Assembly (NCBI RefSeq): GCF_021739025.1
Contig: NZ_JAKKOT010000003.1
Span: forward strand, 310,001 to 374,000
Reading direction: 5' to 3'
Length of the DNA stretch: 64,000 nt
Origin: Gordonia liuliyuniae
GTDB lineage: Bacteria; Actinomycetota; Actinomycetes; Mycobacteriales; Mycobacteriaceae
Position 1 is the first letter of the stretch, and each line of letters begins with the position of its first letter. Below, one piece after another: positions 43,766-56,700 of this stretch. A program made the translations under genes and the position numbers. The notes beneath the pieces are model-generated. The model saw nothing but the letters and a program-made list of their open reading frames with translations, ran no database searches and was not told the origin of the DNA.

Positions 43766-44595
43766 CGCAGGTCGTCGGAGGGCAGGAGGCCGGGGCTCAG
43801 ACGATCCCGGGCGAGGTCGACGTGTCGAGTGGCGTCCGTGCGATTCGCCAGTGGTGGACGCTGACCGCTCGCGGGCTGGTCAAGGTTCTCCGCAACGGGG
43901 AGTTCGCCTTCGCATTCATCGCCCCAGTCTTCCTGGCCGTGTGCTTTTACGTTCCGCTTCGGAAGATCATGGACACCGTTCCGGGGATGGATTACGGCAC
44001 ATTCCTCACACCGATCATCATTCTCTTGTCCATTAGTTTCGCGGCCACGTCCGCTGCGATGCGATCGGCATTCGATGTGAGCGACGGGATCAGTGCCAGA
44101 TTCCGGATTCTGCCAATGCCGAGGAGCGTTCCGCCGCTTGCGCGCCTTGCGACGAACGCCGCACTCTTGATCATTTCGTTGATCTGTGCGGCGGTGGCCT
44201 GCCTGATAATCGGATGGCGCCCCTCCGGCGGTGTCGGCGGCACCGTGTCGCTGTTCGCAATCGCGCTGGGCATCGGAATCCTGCTCGCGCTGCTGTCGGA
44301 CGGTGCAGGCGGAGTCGCGAGCAGCCCGGAAGCCACGAGTCAGCTCCTCGGCCTGCCAATGATGATCCTCGGCCTGGTCTCGACCGGATTCTCGCCCGAA
44401 GAACGCTTCCCCGAGTGGATTCGCGGGTTCGCTCGCAACCAGCCTGTGTCGCAGTTCGTCGACGTGCTGCGGGTAGCGGATTCGCCGGAGTCGTTGACGT
44501 GGTCGGTGGCGGCGCCGACCGTCTGGTGGTGTGTCGGGATCGCCGTCCTCGCGGTTGCCCTGTTGACGGTCGGCGTTCGGGGGGCGCGGCGATGA
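43762..44595 (+). CDS. ABC-2 type exporter permease (first)
   Basis: A protein of 277 residues from GTG (GTGA overlap). Six hydrophobic helices, the first FAFAFIAPVFLAVCFYVPL. The cytoplasmic stretch SDGISARFRILPMPRSVPPLARL matches the EAA-like region of DrrB-type permeases. The last helix is CVGIAVLAVALLTVGV. It forms the channel with the next permease under drive of the ATPase gene before it. Confidence 0.88.
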   Translation: MTQVVGGQEAGAQTIPGEVDVSSGVRAIRQWWTLTARGLVKVLRNGEFAFAFIAPVFLAVCFYVPLRKIMDTVPGMDYGTFLTPIIILLSISFAATSAAMRSAFDVSDGISARFRILPMPRSVPPLARLATNAALLIISLICAAVACLIIGWRPSGGVGGTVSLFAIALGIGILLALLSDGAGGVASSPEATSQLLGLPMMILGLVSTGFSPEERFPEWIRGFARNQPVSQFVDVLRVADSPESLTWSVAAPTVWWCVGIAVLAVALLTVGVRGARR

Positions 44596-45413
44596 CGATG
44601 ATCCGATCCGATGCGGTGCCTGCACGGCCGCGCGAGGTGTCGGTGCGCGCCTGGTTCGACGCATCGCGCGTACTCACCTGGCGACAACTGCTCGTGTATG
44701 TGCGGGACGTGCCGACAGTCCTGCAGTCGTTCATCGTGCCCGCCATCTCGATGGTGCTGGTCAAGGTGGTGCTCGGCGACGCGGTCGGGTCGGCGACCGG
44801 GCAGGACAGCCTGTACGGGACGGTCCCGTTGATGATCCTGATCGGAGCGATGGGCGGTTCGGTCGTGTCTGCGGTCCGCCTGAACAAGGAACGGTCGACG
44901 GGTCTGCTCGCGCGACTGTACGTGCTGCCGATCAATCGCGCCGCCGACCTCACGTCCCGGGTGGTCGCCGAGATCATCCGCATCTTTGTGCTGACGCTGG
45001 AACTGCTGCTCGTCGGCTATGTGATGGGCTTCCGGTTCGAGCAGGGTCTACTCGGGGCGCTCGGTCTCCTCGCGATACCCTTGGTGTTCGGCGGTGCGTA
45101 CGCAGTCTTCGTGCTGGCGATCGCGGTGAATTCTCCGCCCGGCGCTCCGCTCGTCCAATACCTCGGACTATTGACGAATCTCCTGATGTTCTTCAACTCG
45201 GGGTTCTCGCCGATCGACGCCTATCCCGGATGGCTGCAGCCGATAGTCGCCAACCAGCCCATGACGCCGGCAATCGAGTTGATGCGAGGATTTGCAGTCG
45301 GGGGGCCAGTGCTGGAGGCTTTTATCAAAGTCATGATATGGACCGTAGTTTTCGTGGGGTGCAGTGTATACCCCGCTTTGCGTGGATATCGCAGGGCCGC
45401 GACAACTAGATGA
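44592..45413 (+). CDS. ABC-2 type exporter permease (second)
   Basis: A protein of 273 residues with ATGA overlap. Six hydrophobic helices, with KERSTGLLARLYVLPINRAADLTSRVVAE as the conserved cytoplasmic loop of DrrB/DrrC permeases and PLMILIGAMGGSVVSAV in helix 2. The three overlapping genes make one exporter. Base composition falls toward the 3' end and through the following 194-bp gap, which contains no recognisable gene, iron box or strong promoter. The NRPS genes start after it. Confidence 0.88.
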   Translation: MTMIRSDAVPARPREVSVRAWFDASRVLTWRQLLVYVRDVPTVLQSFIVPAISMVLVKVVLGDAVGSATGQDSLYGTVPLMILIGAMGGSVVSAVRLNKERSTGLLARLYVLPINRAADLTSRVVAEIIRIFVLTLELLLVGYVMGFRFEQGLLGALGLLAIPLVFGGAYAVFVLAIAVNSPPGAPLVQYLGLLTNLLMFFNSGFSPIDAYPGWLQPIVANQPMTPAIELMRGFAVGGPVLEAFIKVMIWTVVFVGCSVYPALRGYRRAATTR

Positions 45414-45607
45414 TTCCAGACGAAAGGTGCGGTGCCGGGTAATACTCTGAACTTGCGACTGCATGTGGCCGCCGCCCCTTCGGTTACAGATATGTACGTC
45501 GTGTAACGCGATGTACTAGACGCCGATGTGCGGTGCATGAGTGAGGAGAAGCGCGGACGAATGGGAAATTCGGAGCATAGCGATGCTTAGTTGGATGGAG
45601 TGACCAG

Positions 45608-48600
45608 GTGACACACGTTGTTGCTCTCGGAGGCCAGGACGAACTGTTGCCTCTGACGGCCGCACAGCGAGGCATGTGGTTCGCAGAGAGTCTCTCGGCC
45701 GACTATTCGGTGATCATCGCGCACTACCTGAGCATTCGGTCCGTCGACGCCCCGATCGATCACGACCTCCTCGAGGCGTGCACGGCAGAAGCAGCCGTCG
45801 ATTTCGAGTCGCCCTGCACCACCCTCGTCGAGGTCGACGGGGTGCCGAAGCAACGGGTCGACCGCGAATCCGGCTTCGAAGTCGCACGGATCGACATGCG
45901 AGGCGAGGCCGCGCCGTTCCAGGCGGCTCTGGACTGGATGACCGCGGACTACCAACGTCAGATGGACGTGCTGGTCGATCCTCTCGCGGTCGCCGCTCTC
46001 ATTCGAGTCGCCGACGACCACACGCTGCTCTACATGCGCGGACACCACATCGTCTTCGATGGCTTCTCCGCCTTGACCAGTCTTCTGTCGGCGGTGCGCC
46101 GATACAACGCCGCCCGGACCGGTGACGAGTACACGCCGACCCGCCGTCTGGATCTCGCAGGTCTGGTCGCCGACGATCAGGCGTACACCGAGAGCTCCCG
46201 ACGCGAGCGAGACCGGGACTATTGGGTCGAGCAGGTCGCCGACCTGCCGGAACGAGTGAGCTTGTCCGGGCGCGACAGGGTGGCGCCACTGTCACCGCAG
46301 AACGTGGTGGCGGGGGAGCGACTGGACACGCAGACGCAGGCCCGGCTGGAGTCGGTCGCGAAAGACGCTGGCTGTTCGGTGGCAGTCCTGCTCGTCGCCG
46401 CGTTCTCCGCATTCCTGGGACGAATGGCGGGCACTGACGACGTGGTCCTGAGCCTGCCGGTCACCGGACGGTCGACCGCCAAGGTCAAGAATTCCGGCGG
46501 CATGCTGTCGAACATGCTGCCAGTGCGGGCGCGAGATATCTCCCAGTCCACGATGCGATCACTGGCGCGCGCGTTGCAGGTCGATCTGACCGGAGCCCTC
46601 CGCCATCAGCGCTACCGGTTCGAGGACATCCGTGTCGACGCAGGGTTGGGCGCGGGCAACAGTGCGTCGTTCGGCCCGGTCGTCAACATGATGTTCTTCG
46701 ACACGCCGATCGAAGTCGACCGCGCGCAGACGAGCTATCACATTCTCTCGTCCGGCATTCTCGAAGACCTCCGCATCAACCTGTATCAGGCGGCACCGGG
46801 CGAACAGTTGGCGGTCGACCTCCACGGCAATCCGAATCTGTACGAACCGAGCGACCTGCGGTCCCATGTGCAGCGGTTCGTCAGATTTCTGACCCGAGCG
46901 TTGGACGACATCGATCGCCGGGTGATCGACGTGGAACTGGTGGCGCCCGGCGAGCAGACCGAACTCGTCGAGAGAGGGCGCGGACCGGCACTCGAATCAT
47001 TCGATGAGGCGACGACGATCCTCGACTTGCTCGCGGAGCGGGTCGCCGAACAACCGGAGGCCGTAGCCCTCGATTTCGCCGGTCGCACGATGACGTACGA
47101 GGAGTTCGACGCGCAGCGACGGAGCCTGGCCGGACGGTTGGCCGCGGACGGCGTCGCTCTGGGCGACCGGGTCGCGGTGAGCCTGGACCGCGGCATCGCG
47201 CAGGTGGTCGCCATCCACGCGACCCTCCTGATCGGTGCGGCATATGTTCCGCTCGATCCGGGCTTGCCAGCCACCCGACGGAGGGCGATCCTCGACACGG
47301 CTCGACCGGTGGTCGTCGTCGACGACGATTACCTGGACGCGACCGACCGGCCGGCTGCGCCCGTCGGCGTCCACCCCGCCCGGGTGGACGTCCCCGTGTA
47401 CGTGATCTTCACGTCGGGGTCGACAGGTACGCCCAAGGGCGTCGAGGTGACGCATTCGGCGCTGCGCCGACGGCTCGAGTGGATGCAGCGCCGCCATCGG
47501 ATCGGCAGCGGTGACGCCGTCCTGTACAAGACTCCGTACACCTTCGACGTGTCAGTGTGGGAACTGGTGTGGCCGCTGATCAGCGGCGCGCGCATGGTGA
47601 TCGCCGCCCCCGACGGCCACCGGGATCCCGCCTACCTGGCCCGTCTCGTTGACGAGTCGCGCGTCACCACGATGCACTTCGTCCCGTCGATGCTCGAAGT
47701 GTTCGTCGACTCCGGCGAACAGTTGGCGGCCCACGTCGACACCGTGTTCACCTCCGGCGAGGCGTTGAGCCCGACCCTGGCGCAGGCCGTGACTCGCCAA
47801 TGGTCGGTGCGCCTGGTCAACCTGTACGGTCCGACGGAGGCGGCTATCGACGTGACCGAGTACGTCGTCGACGGCGATGTCGACGACGTGCCGATCGGGC
47901 GACCGGTCCCAGACACGGACGTGCTCGTTCTCGACGAGACCCTGCGTCCGGTCCCGGTGGGAGTCGCGGGCGAGCTCTATCTGGCCGGACCCCAGTTGGC
48001 GACCGGCTATGTGGGCAGGCCCGACCTGTCGGCGGAACGGTTTGTGGCTGCTCCGTTCGGCGATGCGGGCACCCGTATGTACCGCACCGGCGACCTCGTG
48101 AGCTGGGGGAGCGACGGCGAGCTTCGCTATCACGGTCGTACGGACTTCCAAGTCAAGATTCGCGGACAGCGGGTTGAGCTCGGCGAGATCGAGAGCACCG
48201 TCCGAGACCATCCGATGATCGAGTCGGCGGTCGTGTCGGTCCGGTCCGGCCCCACCGGGATCCCGATGGTGGTCGCGTACGTCCGGCCCACCGACGGTGG
48301 GAATGTGACCGACGACGACGTGCTGGTGACATGCCGTCGCGAGCTCCCGTCGCACATGGTGCCCACCGCCGTCGTCGTCATGGACGAGTTTCCGGTCACC
48401 GACAACGGGAAACTGGATCGGGCAGCGCTGCCGGAGCCGGTCCTGTCCGCACCGGCGGACGAGCACGTCGCGCCACGGACCGCCGCCGAGCATCGCCTCG
48501 CCGACCTGGTCGCCGAACTCCTCGGACTCGACCAGACGCCGAGCATGACCGAGCATCTCTTCGGGCTCGGCGGCGACTCGTTGACCGCGGCCCGCCTCGT

Positions 48601-51600
48601 GTCCCGCGCGCGGACCGTCGGGCTGGAACTGCGCCTCGCCGACATCTTCGACGGCGGCACGCTCGCCGACCTGGCCGCGCACAGTGACTCGGACTCGGAC
48701 TCGACCTCGGACTTGGGCTCGGACGCCGGAAGTCGTGCGGGGCGGCTCGTGCGCCCGGACGAGATCCCGTTGTCACCGTCGCAGTCGAGGCTCTGGCTGA
48801 TCAACCGAATGGAGCCGGGCGCCGCGACGTACAACATGGCCGGTGTGGTCACATTCGACGATCCCGTGGACGTCGACGCGCTGCGCGCGGCGTTCGGCGA
48901 CGTCATCGACCGTCACGAACCCCTCCGCACGATCCACCCGGTGTCCGATGACGGGCGTCCGGTCCAGCACATCCTGGCGACGTCCGACGTGCCCGGTGAC
49001 ATCCTTGTCGGCCCGGTCCCGGCGCAGGCAGACGAACTCGAGACTGCGCTGGTCGCGCACGCCTCGCGTGGGTTCGACCTGACCACGGCGACGCCGTTGC
49101 GCGCAGTGCTGTTCCGGGACGACCACACCGACACTCTGCTGATCGTTCTGCACCACATCGCAGGCGACGGCGCATCGCTGGCCCCGCTGATGCACGACCT
49201 GACGCGGGCGTACACGGCTCGGCGGGACGGGCAGTCGCCCGGATGGGAACCGTTGACACCGCAGTACGCCGACCACGCGCTGGCCCGGATAGCGGCGCTC
49301 GGCGACATGGCAGACCCGGTGTCCACGGCAGGCCGCGACCTCGCGTTCTGGCGGACCGAGCTGTCCGGAGTACCCGAACTCCTCGACCTGCCGACCGACC
49401 GTCCACGTCCGCGAGTCGCCTCCGGTCGCGGCGACGCCGTCACCATGACCGTGCCCTCGGACGTGGCCGACGCCGTGCAGGCTCTCGCGGAACGGACCGG
49501 TACGACGAGCTTCCTCGTCGTGCACGCGGCGATGTCCGTGGTGCTCGGGCGGTTGGCTGGATCCGACGACGTACCCGTCGGGGTCGCGGTACACGGGCGT
49601 GGCGCACCCGAACTCGACCGTCTCGTCGGAATGTTCGTCAACACGGTGGTGCTGCGAGCTCGACCGACGCCGGAGCTCACAGTCGGTGAATTGCTCGCCG
49701 CAGGCCGCCGCGCATTCGGTGCGGCCCTCGATCACGCGGACCTGCCGTTCGAGGACGTGGTGGAAGCTCTCGCGCCGAACCGGTCGCTCGCATACACACC
49801 GATCTACCAGGTCGCGATGACATGGCACGACGATCCGTTGTCGAGAGCGGACGCCGGAGCGGTCCGCGCCCTGCGACTCCCCGTGGTCAAGACCGACCTC
49901 GAGGTGTCGTTCAGCGTGTCCACGCGCGCCGACGGGCGCCGCACGATCAGCGCCGACTTCGGTTTCGCGACAGACCTGTTCGACCGCGAACGGGTAGCGC
50001 AACTGACCGAGTCGTTCCTGCACGTGCTGCGCGGCATGACCGCGGGCCCCGACTACCGGGTCGGTGCACTCGATCTCGTCGATCCGATGCAGGCACCCGC
50101 GACGTCGATCGCGACGCGTACTTTCCCCGAACTCCTCGACGACGGCGCCCGCCAAGCCGGCGCCGACGCGCCGGCCGTCACCGCGACATCGAGCACGGCG
50201 ACATCGAGCACGGCGGCAGCGGAAACGGCGGTATCGGGATCAGCGACGTGGACGTACGGCGAGTTGGCCGTCCAGACCAATGCGCTGGCGCGGGAACTGA
50301 TCGTTCGAGGCGCCGGTCCCGGCGACATCGTCGCCGTCGCGATCGGGCGATCACACCAGTCGGTGCGGGCGACCCTCGCGGTGATCAAGTCCGGCGCGGG
50401 ATTCGTCCTCATCGATCCGACCCAACCCGTAGCCCGGCAGGAAGAGATGATCGTCGACGCGGGCGCCCGCCTCGGGATTCGCCTTGCGGGAAGCGGCGTC
50501 GCCCCGACCGGACCGACCTGGATCGAATTGTCCGATCCCGACGTCGAACGGTCGATCGCCGCGCGATCGAGTGATGCGCTCGGCGACGCCGATCGGCTCC
50601 GTCCGGTCCGCCTCGACGACACCGCCTACCTGATATTCACCTCGGGCTCCACCGGGCGGCCGAAGGCGACGGCCATCGGCCACCGCGGTCTGGCCGGGCT
50701 CGCGCAGAACCTGGCGACGATGTTCACGGCCGGACCGTCGACCCGCGTGCTCCACGTATCGTCCCCGAGCTTCGACGCGTCGGTGCTGGAGTTGGTGCTG
50801 GGCTTCTCGACAGGCGCGGAACTGGTGGTGGCACCGCCCGACGTGTACGCGTCCGAGCCCTTGTCGTCGTTGATCAATGCGGCCCGCGTCACGCACGCTC
50901 TGCTCACGCCGTCGGTGCTCGCGACCGTCGAACCCGACGATGTGCCGACGTTGACGACCGTGCTCAGCGGCGGCGAGGCGTGCCCGGTCGGACTGGCTGA
51001 CCGGTGGGCCGACGCACGTCGAGGGCCCGGCGGATTCTTCAACCTCTACGGGCCCACCGAAGCGACGGTGTGGGTCAGTGTCGACGGTCCGCGGACCGCG
51101 GGCGAACCGCTGACGATCGGGGCTCCGCTCCCAGGCGTCGAAGCGCTCGTACTGGACGGCGCATTGCGTCCCACGCCGGTCGGCGTGCCCGGCGAGCTGT
51201 ATCTGGCCGGCGACCAGACCGGCCTGGGGTACTTGAACCGCCCCGGGTTGACCGCACGCAGCTTCGTTGCGCACCCCTTCGCGCCGGGGCAGCGCATGTA
51301 TCGAACCGGCGACCGGGTGACACGGACGGCTTCGGACGCCCTCGTCTATCACGGACGGACGGACTTCCAGTTGAAGATCCGGGGTCTGCGAATCGAACCC
51401 GGCGAAGTCGATGCGGTGCTGGCGTCCCACCCGGACGTCGGTGCTGCGGTCAGTCTCGGAGTCCCCGGGCCCGGCGGCGACCAGGTCCTGGTGACCTATG
51501 CCGCAGCCGACGACCACGTGGTCTCGACGCGCAGCCTGATGGAGTTCGCGCGTGCGAGGCTGCCGAAGTATCTGGTTCCGCAGACGATCGTGGTTCTGCC

Positions 51601-53641
51601 GTCGCTGCCGGTGACGCCGATCGGGAAGGTGGACCGTCGGGCCCTGCCCGCCATCGACTTCGCGGACCGCGACGACCTCGTGCTGCCGACGGGTGCGACG
51701 GAGTCCGCGGTCGCCGAGCTGATGGCATCGGTGCTGGGCGTCGACCAAGTCAGTGCCGCCGAGTCGTTCTTCGACGTGGGCGGCAACTCGCTGTCGGCGA
51801 CGAAGCTGGCCTCGCGGCTGGCAGTGGCGTTCGACGTGTCGTTCACGGTGCGCGACGTGTTCGAAGCGCCGTCCGTCGTCGATCTGGCGGCCGCGGTGGA
51901 CCGACTGCCGAAGGCAGCGAGCTCGCCGGCCGCAGGCAGAACAATCCCGGTGCTGGCCGATCGGACGTCGGCGCTGCCGGTGTCGGCCGCCCAACGCGGT
52001 ATGTGGCTGTTGAACCAGACCGACCCCGATTCGTCGGCGTACAACATCGGACTCGTCCTCGAATTGAGCGGTCGTCTCGACACATCCCATCTACGGGAGG
52101 CGCTCACCGACCTGCTCGCCCGACATGAGTCGCTGCGGACCGTCTACCCCGGTGTGGACGGAGTGCCGGTGCAACGGATCCTGTCCGTCGACGACGCGGT
52201 CGCAGGCGTGCGGTTGACGGTGTCCGAACCCGAGGGCTCAATCGTCGACGCCATCGAGGCCGAAGCCACCCGGGGGTTCGATCTGGCATCGGCTCCGCCA
52301 CTGCGGTTGACCCTGTTCCCGGTATCCGAGACCGACGGTAGCGATGTCTCAGCCGACTATGTGCTGGTGTTCGTCGTCCATCACATCAGTGCGGACGGCT
52401 CGTCGATGGTGCCGCTCGCCCGCGACCTGATGGTCGCCTACGAAGCGCGTCGACTCGGCGGGGCACCGCAATGGCTGCCGCTGGACGTGCAGTACGCCGA
52501 CTATGCGGCATGGCAGACGGCGCGTCTGCAGGAGGTTGGCGACGACGGGCGGAGCGCTCAGGAGCGCCATCTCGACTACTGGGAGGACCGGCTCGCCGGA
52601 GTTCCGGAACTCTTGGAGATTCCCGGTGATCGCCGCCGCCCACGGACCCCGACGTTCGCAGGCGACCAGGTGGCGTTCCAGGTGGATCCGGAGGTCGCGG
52701 CGCGGCTCGACGCAATGGCCCGAGAGCAGGGGTCGACCCTGTTCGTCGTGCTGCAGGCGGCGTTCGCGGTACTGCTGCACCGGATGACCGGTGAGCCGGA
52801 CATCGTGATCGGCACGCCGTATGCCGGACGGTCCGAGCAGGCGTTCGACGACGTCGTCGGCATGTTCGTCAACTCAGTTCCGCTGCGCACCCGCATCCGG
52901 GCGGACGAGTCGTTGTCGACGCTGGTCGGTCGGGTGCACACCGATAGTCTCGACGACTTCGCACACGCAGACGTTCCGTTCGAGTCCGTCGTCGGGCGAC
53001 TGCTGGACTCGCCGTCCGGCGCGCACAACCCGATCTTCCAGGTGATGCTGTCGTTCCAGAACTTCACGTTCCCGAACCTGGAACTGACCGGCCTGCGCGT
53101 GTCCGGACGGGACCCGGACACCGTCGGAGCCCAAGTGGACCTGCAACTCACGTTGCGCCCGCCGAGTGACTCGTCGAGCCACCTCGAAGGACGGTTCGTA
53201 TTCGCGACGGATCTGTTCGACCGGGAACGGATCCAACGACTCGCTGACCGGTTCTCGCGGGTCCTCGACGCGTTCGCGAATCAGCCGAGCGTCGAGGTCG
53301 GCGACGTCGACATCCATCTGGCCGACGAACAGGCTGTCGACGAAGACGTCGACGGGGATGATGCGTTGGTTGCGCTTCCCGATGTGATCGCCACTGCGGC
53401 CGAAGCCGCACGCGATGCGGTCGCGGTGGCCCACGGCGGCACGGAATTGACGTTCGGCCAGCTTCAACAGACACTGACGGCGATGGCCGCGGTGGTGCCG
53501 GATCGCGACACCGCGCTCACCATGGCGCTGATGAGCGCGCTGCCGACGTTGGCTGCGGCCGGGCCGGACGCATTCGGTGACGTGCTCGCGGCGATCCGTC
53601 GCAACGCGGTGGACTGTCGTGACCGGGAACTACAGTCGTGA
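45608..53641 (+). CDS. Non-ribosomal peptide synthetase, C-A-T-C-A-T-C
   Basis: A protein of 2677 residues from GTG (GGAG ahead). Domains: C1 about 13-440 (HHIVFDG at 146-152); A1 465-950; T1 with Ser991 (GLGGDS); C2 1050-1480 (HHIAGDG from 1182); A2 1500-2020; T2 with Ser2061 (DVGGNS); C3 2120-2550 (HHISADG from 2258); then a 90-residue tail resembling the start of an A domain ([16 protein letters not shown]) and stopping. C1 resembles the starter C domain of Ent[41 protein letters not shown], so an aryl or acyl acid may be the first building block. Manual specificity codes: A1 DVWHFSLIDK, serine; A2 DALLLGLVWK, unassigned. No reductase or thioesterase. An ABC exporter gene trio precedes it. 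Product unknown; a siderophore or lipopeptide are options. Confidence 0.92.
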   Translation: MTHVVALGGQDELLPLTAAQRGMWFAESLSADYSVIIAHYLSIRSVDAPIDHDLLEACTAEAAVDFESPCTTLVEVDGVPKQRVDRESGFEVARIDMRGEAAPFQAALDWMTADYQRQMDVLVDPLAVAALIRVADDHTLLYMRGHHIVFDGFSALTSLLSAVRRYNAARTGDEYTPTRRLDLAGLVADDQAYTESSRRERDRDYWVEQVADLPERVSLSGRDRVAPLSPQNVVAGERLDTQTQARLESVAKDAGCSVAVLLVAAFSAFLGRMAGTDDVVLSLPVTGRSTAKVKNSGGMLSNMLPVRARDISQSTMRSLARALQVDLTGALRHQRYRFEDIRVDAGLGAGNSASFGPVVNMMFFDTPIEVDRAQTSYHILSSGILEDLRINLYQAAPGEQLAVDLHGNPNLYEPSDLRSHVQRFVRFLTRALDDIDRRVIDVELVAPGEQTELVERGRGPALESFDEATTILDLLAERVAEQPEAVALDFAGRTMTYEEFDAQRRSLAGRLAADGVALGDRVAVSLDRGIAQVVAIHATLLIGAAYVPLDPGLPATRRRAILDTARPVVVVDDDYLDATDRPAAPVGVHPARVDVPVYVIFTSGSTGTPKGVEVTHSALRRRLEWMQRRHRIGSGDAVLYKTPYTFDVSVWELVWPLISGARMVIAAPDGHRDPAYLARLVDESRVTTMHFVPSMLEVFVDSGEQLAAHVDTVFTSGEALSPTLAQAVTRQWSVRLVNLYGPTEAAIDVTEYVVDGDVDDVPIGRPVPDTDVLVLDETLRPVPVGVAGELYLAGPQLATGYVGRPDLSAERFVAAPFGDAGTRMYRTGDLVSWGSDGELRYHGRTDFQVKIRGQRVELGEIESTVRDHPMIESAVVSVRSGPTGIPMVVAYVRPTDGGNVTDDDVLVTCRRELPSHMVPTAVVVMDEFPVTDNGKLDRAALPEPVLSAPADEHVAPRTAAEHRLADLVAELLGLDQTPSMTEHLFGLGGDSLTAARLVSRARTVGLELRLADIFDGGTLADLAAHSDSDSDSTSDLGSDAGSRAGRLVRPDEIPLSPSQSRLWLINRMEPGAATYNMAGVVTFDDPVDVDALRAAFGDVIDRHEPLRTIHPVSDDGRPVQHILATSDVPGDILVGPVPAQADELETALVAHASRGFDLTTATPLRAVLFRDDHTDTLLIVLHHIAGDGASLAPLMHDLTRAYTARRDGQSPGWEPLTPQYADHALARIAALGDMADPVSTAGRDLAFWRTELSGVPELLDLPTDRPRPRVASGRGDAVTMTVPSDVADAVQALAERTGTTSFLVVHAAMSVVLGRLAGSDDVPVGVAVHGRGAPELDRLVGMFVNTVVLRARPTPELTVGELLAAGRRAFGAALDHADLPFEDVVEALAPNRSLAYTPIYQVAMTWHDDPLSRADAGAVRALRLPVVKTDLEVSFSVSTRADGRRTISADFGFATDLFDRERVAQLTESFLHVLRGMTAGPDYRVGALDLVDPMQAPATSIATRTFPELLDDGARQAGADAPAVTATSSTATSSTAAAETAVSGSATWTYGELAVQTNALARELIVRGAGPGDIVAVAIGRSHQSVRATLAVIKSGAGFVLIDPTQPVARQEEMIVDAGARLGIRLAGSGVAPTGPTWIELSDPDVERSIAARSSDALGDADRLRPVRLDDTAYLIFTSGSTGRPKATAIGHRGLAGLAQNLATMFTAGPSTRVLHVSSPSFDASVLELVLGFSTGAELVVAPPDVYASEPLSSLINAARVTHALLTPSVLATVEPDDVPTLTTVLSGGEACPVGLADRWADARRGPGGFFNLYGPTEATVWVSVDGPRTAGEPLTIGAPLPGVEALVLDGALRPTPVGVPGELYLAGDQTGLGYLNRPGLTARSFVAHPFAPGQRMYRTGDRVTRTASDALVYHGRTDFQLKIRGLRIEPGEVDAVLASHPDVGAAVSLGVPGPGGDQVLVTYAAADDHVVSTRSLMEFARARLPKYLVPQTIVVLPSLPVTPIGKVDRRALPAIDFADRDDLVLPTGATESAVAELMASVLGVDQVSAAESFFDVGGNSLSATKLASRLAVAFDVSFTVRDVFEAPSVVDLAAAVDRLPKAASSPAAGRTIPVLADRTSALPVSAAQRGMWLLNQTDPDSSAYNIGLVLELSGRLDTSHLREALTDLLARHESLRTVYPGVDGVPVQRILSVDDAVAGVRLTVSEPEGSIVDAIEAEATRGFDLASAPPLRLTLFPVSETDGSDVSADYVLVFVVHHISADGSSMVPLARDLMVAYEARRLGGAPQWLPLDVQYADYAAWQTARLQEVGDDGRSAQERHLDYWEDRLAGVPELLEIPGDRRRPRTPTFAGDQVAFQVDPEVAARLDAMAREQGSTLFVVLQAAFAVLLHRMTGEPDIVIGTPYAGRSEQAFDDVVGMFVNSVPLRTRIRADESLSTLVGRVHTDSLDDFAHADVPFESVVGRLLDSPSGAHNPIFQVMLSFQNFTFPNLELTGLRVSGRDPDTVGAQVDLQLTLRPPSDSSSHLEGRFVFATDLFDRERIQRLADRFSRVLDAFANQPSVEVGDVDIHLADEQAVDEDVDGDDALVALPDVIATAAEAARDAVAVAHGGTELTFGQLQQTLTAMAAVVPDRDTALTMALMSALPTLAAAGPDAFGDVLAAIRRNAVDCRDRELQS
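50185..50214 (+). repeat. 15-bp tandem duplication at the start of A2
   Basis: GACATCGAGCACGGC occurs twice, giving Ala-Thr-Ser-Ser-Thr twice in frame at the N-terminal edge of the second adenylation domain. Confidence 0.9.
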
Positions 53642-53693
53642 CTGGGAACTACAGGCGTGACCGGGAACTACAGTCGTGACCGGGAACTACAGG
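53618..53693 (+). repeat. Four tandem 19-bp repeats across the stop of the first NRPS gene
   Basis: Units of CGTGACCGGGAACTACAG plus T or G start at 53618, 53637, 53656 and 53675; the second unit has one change (GACTGG). Nineteen is not a multiple of three, so each copy shifts the frame, and the TGA within the second copy is the stop of the NRPS gene. Confidence 0.93.
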
Positions 53694-53797
53694 GAAACAC
53701 GTAACACCGGGACGGACAGCGGGGACTATACGAGGGGAAGACGGGGATCGATACTGGGCTCTCCTAGTGGAGTCGAGTAGAAGGCGGTGGTTATTCA

Positions 53798-56700
53798 GTG
53801 TCGGGTGACGCGGTGGCAGCGACCCTCCAACGGATGTGGGGGGACCGGCCGTCGACACCTCAGCTGGTAGGAGTCGGTTCGGCGATCGCGCCGCAGGCCG
53901 AGGCCTTCACCGGGGCCGCCGGGCCCGTGTCGTTCGCCGCGCTCGATGCTCAGGTCGCCACGACCGCGCAGATATTCGCAGCTCAAGGACTCGACCCGGA
54001 GGCTGCGGTAAGCGCAGCCGTCGCGGGGACACTCGGTGCCGCCGGTTCGCCCGCTGAGGTCGCGAACGCTGTCGGCCGGGTCGTCGAGGAGATCCGTGAG
54101 CGTGCGTGCGCGTTGGCCGGCACCGTCGACTGGGCATCGCTGGCCGGCCTGTTCCGTTCGGCGGCCCACTTGCACGCGGATCGCGTCGCGGTGTGCGACA
54201 CCGCGGGGCGCGTCCTCTCGTATCAAGAGCTGGACCGTCGATCCGACGAGCTGGCGGCGGGGCTCGCTGCGCGAGGAGTGAGCGCGGGAGACGTCGTCGG
54301 TCTGGCGCTGGATCGGACAGTCGACGTCCTCGTCGCCGTCTTGGGAGTCCTCAAAGTAGGCGCGGCGTACCTGCCGCTCGACACCGCTCACCCAGAGGAC
54401 CGGCTGACGTTCGTCGTCGAAGACGCCGATCCTGCTCTCGTAATCGCAGAGCCCACCGATCTCGACCGATTGAGCTTCCTTGGCGCCGACCGCGCGAGCA
54501 TAGGCGAACTCTCGGCCGCCGGATTCGACGGGATCGCCCACCACCTGCCGAACGTGATCGACCCTGCTTCCGCCGCGTACATGATCTACACCTCGGGTTC
54601 CACCGGCCGACCCAAGGGCGTCGTCGTCGAGCATCGGAACGCCGTGGCACTGATGGCCGCCGCGGCACAGGAGTACGACGTCGACGAGACCGACGTGTGG
54701 ACGATGTTCCACTCGTATGCGTTCGACGTGTCGGTGTTCGAGATGTGGGGCGCACTGCTGTTCGGCGGTCGCCTCGTGGTCGTTGACTACGTCACGACCC
54801 GCAGCCCGGACGAGTTCGCCGTACTCCTCTCGAAGGAACAGGTGACCGTCGTCTCGCAGACGCCGTCGGCGTACTACCAGTTGTCGGCATCGGTGCGGCC
54901 GAACGTCGGACGGTTGTCGCCGTCGGTCCGATACATGATCTTCGCGGGCGAAGCCCTCGACTTCCACCAGGTACGTCGGTGGTACGCCGACCGCAGTGAG
55001 GCAGGTGACGGCGGTGAGGCAGGTGACGGGGGCGGTCCGATCCTGGTCAACATGTACGGCATCACCGAGACGACAGTCCACTCGACGTTTCGGGCCCTCG
55101 ACCGCGACCTCGTCGAAGCGACCGCGGCGTCGGACGTCGGCGTCGGTCTGCCCGATCTGACGATCCACCTGTTGGATGCGCGCCTACGGCCCGTCCCGGA
55201 CGGTGTGCCCGGCGAGATCTATGTGAGCGGCACACAGGTGACCCGCGGCTACCTCGGCAGACCCGGTTTGAGCGCGGGACGCTTCGTCGCCGATCCGTTC
55301 GCAGGCGACGGCGGCACCCGCATGTACCGCAGTGGCGACCTCGGGGTCTGGAACGCAGGCAATCTCGAGTATCTGGGACGCGGAGACGCCCAGGTCAAGC
55401 TGCGCGGATTCCGTATCGAACTCGGCGAGGTCGAGGCTGCGCTCCTCGCCGCGGACGGTGTGTCGGCGGCCGCCGCGGCGGTCAAGACGAGAACCGCAGG
55501 TGACGCCGACGGTCCGGGTATGGAACTGCTCGTCGGTTACGTGGTCGAGGCCGCTGACGGACCGGCGGTCGACCCGGCTGCGGTCCGGCACACCGCATCG
55601 CTCCACGTGCCGTCGTACATGGTGCCGGACGTGGTCGTGATCCTCGACAGGCTGCCGTTGACGGTGAACGGAAAGCTGGACCGTCGAGCGTTGCCCGAGC
55701 CGGTCCTGGCCGGATCGGTCGACGAGTACGCGGCGCCGGACGGCGCCGAGGAGACCGCCGTCGCCGAGATCTTCGCCGAGGTCCTCGGCATCGACGAGCC
55801 GAGCGTCACCGAGTCGATGTTCGACCTCGGCGGCAACTCGTTGGCGGCGACGCAGATCGCGGCACGGGTCGGGCGCGCACTCGACGTGCACGTCGGCGTG
55901 CGCGACGTGTTCGATGCGCCGTCGGTCCGTGGGCTGTGCGTACTCCTGAACAGACGGACCCGCGGCGATCGGCCGCAGCTGCGGCGCCGCGCGGACGTCG
56001 GTGGACCAATCCCGCTGGCACTGGAACAGCGACGCATGTGGTTCCTCGCCGAGTTCGATCCGGGCAGTTCGGCGTACAACGTTCCGCTCGTGCTCCGACT
56101 TCGCGGCGACCTCGACCCGGTCGCCCTCGACGCCGCGGTGCACGATCTGATCGGCCGCCACGAGTCGTTACGGACCCGGTTCCCAGCCGTCGACGGCGTG
56201 CCTGAGCAGGTCGTATGTGGCATCGACGACGGTTACCGGCCCGATGTGCAGATCGCGGTGCCCGCGGCGGTCGCCGAACCAGGTCTCGACCACACGCTCG
56301 CCGAACTGTTCGGCACGGGCTTCGATCTGCGATCGGCGCCGCCGTTGCGCGCACGACTGTTCCGGATCCAAGACGGCGACAGTCTCCAGGACAGTGGCGT
56401 CGGTCTGCGCGACCACGTCTTCGTCCTCGTCGCACACCACATCATCGTCGACGGCGCGTCGCTGACGCCTTTGGCGCGAGACCTCATGACCGCGTACGCG
56501 GCTCGCGCCGAAGGGCATCCGCCGTCGTGGTCGGAGCTGCCCGTCCAGTACGCCGACTATTCGACCTGGCAGACCGCCGTCGTCGGCGACCCGTCCGACC
56601 CGAGCTCGATCGCGGCCCAGCAGCTGCAGTTCTGGCGCGGCCGGCTCGCAGGCGTCGACGAGGTCCTCGCGCTGCCAACCGACCGTCCGCGCCCACACGT

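Noticed and set aside
45414..45607. MbtH-like gene or iron box before the NRPS genes
   Set aside because: No frame of about 70 codons with MbtH motifs and no TTAGGTTAG-type sequence is present in the gap.
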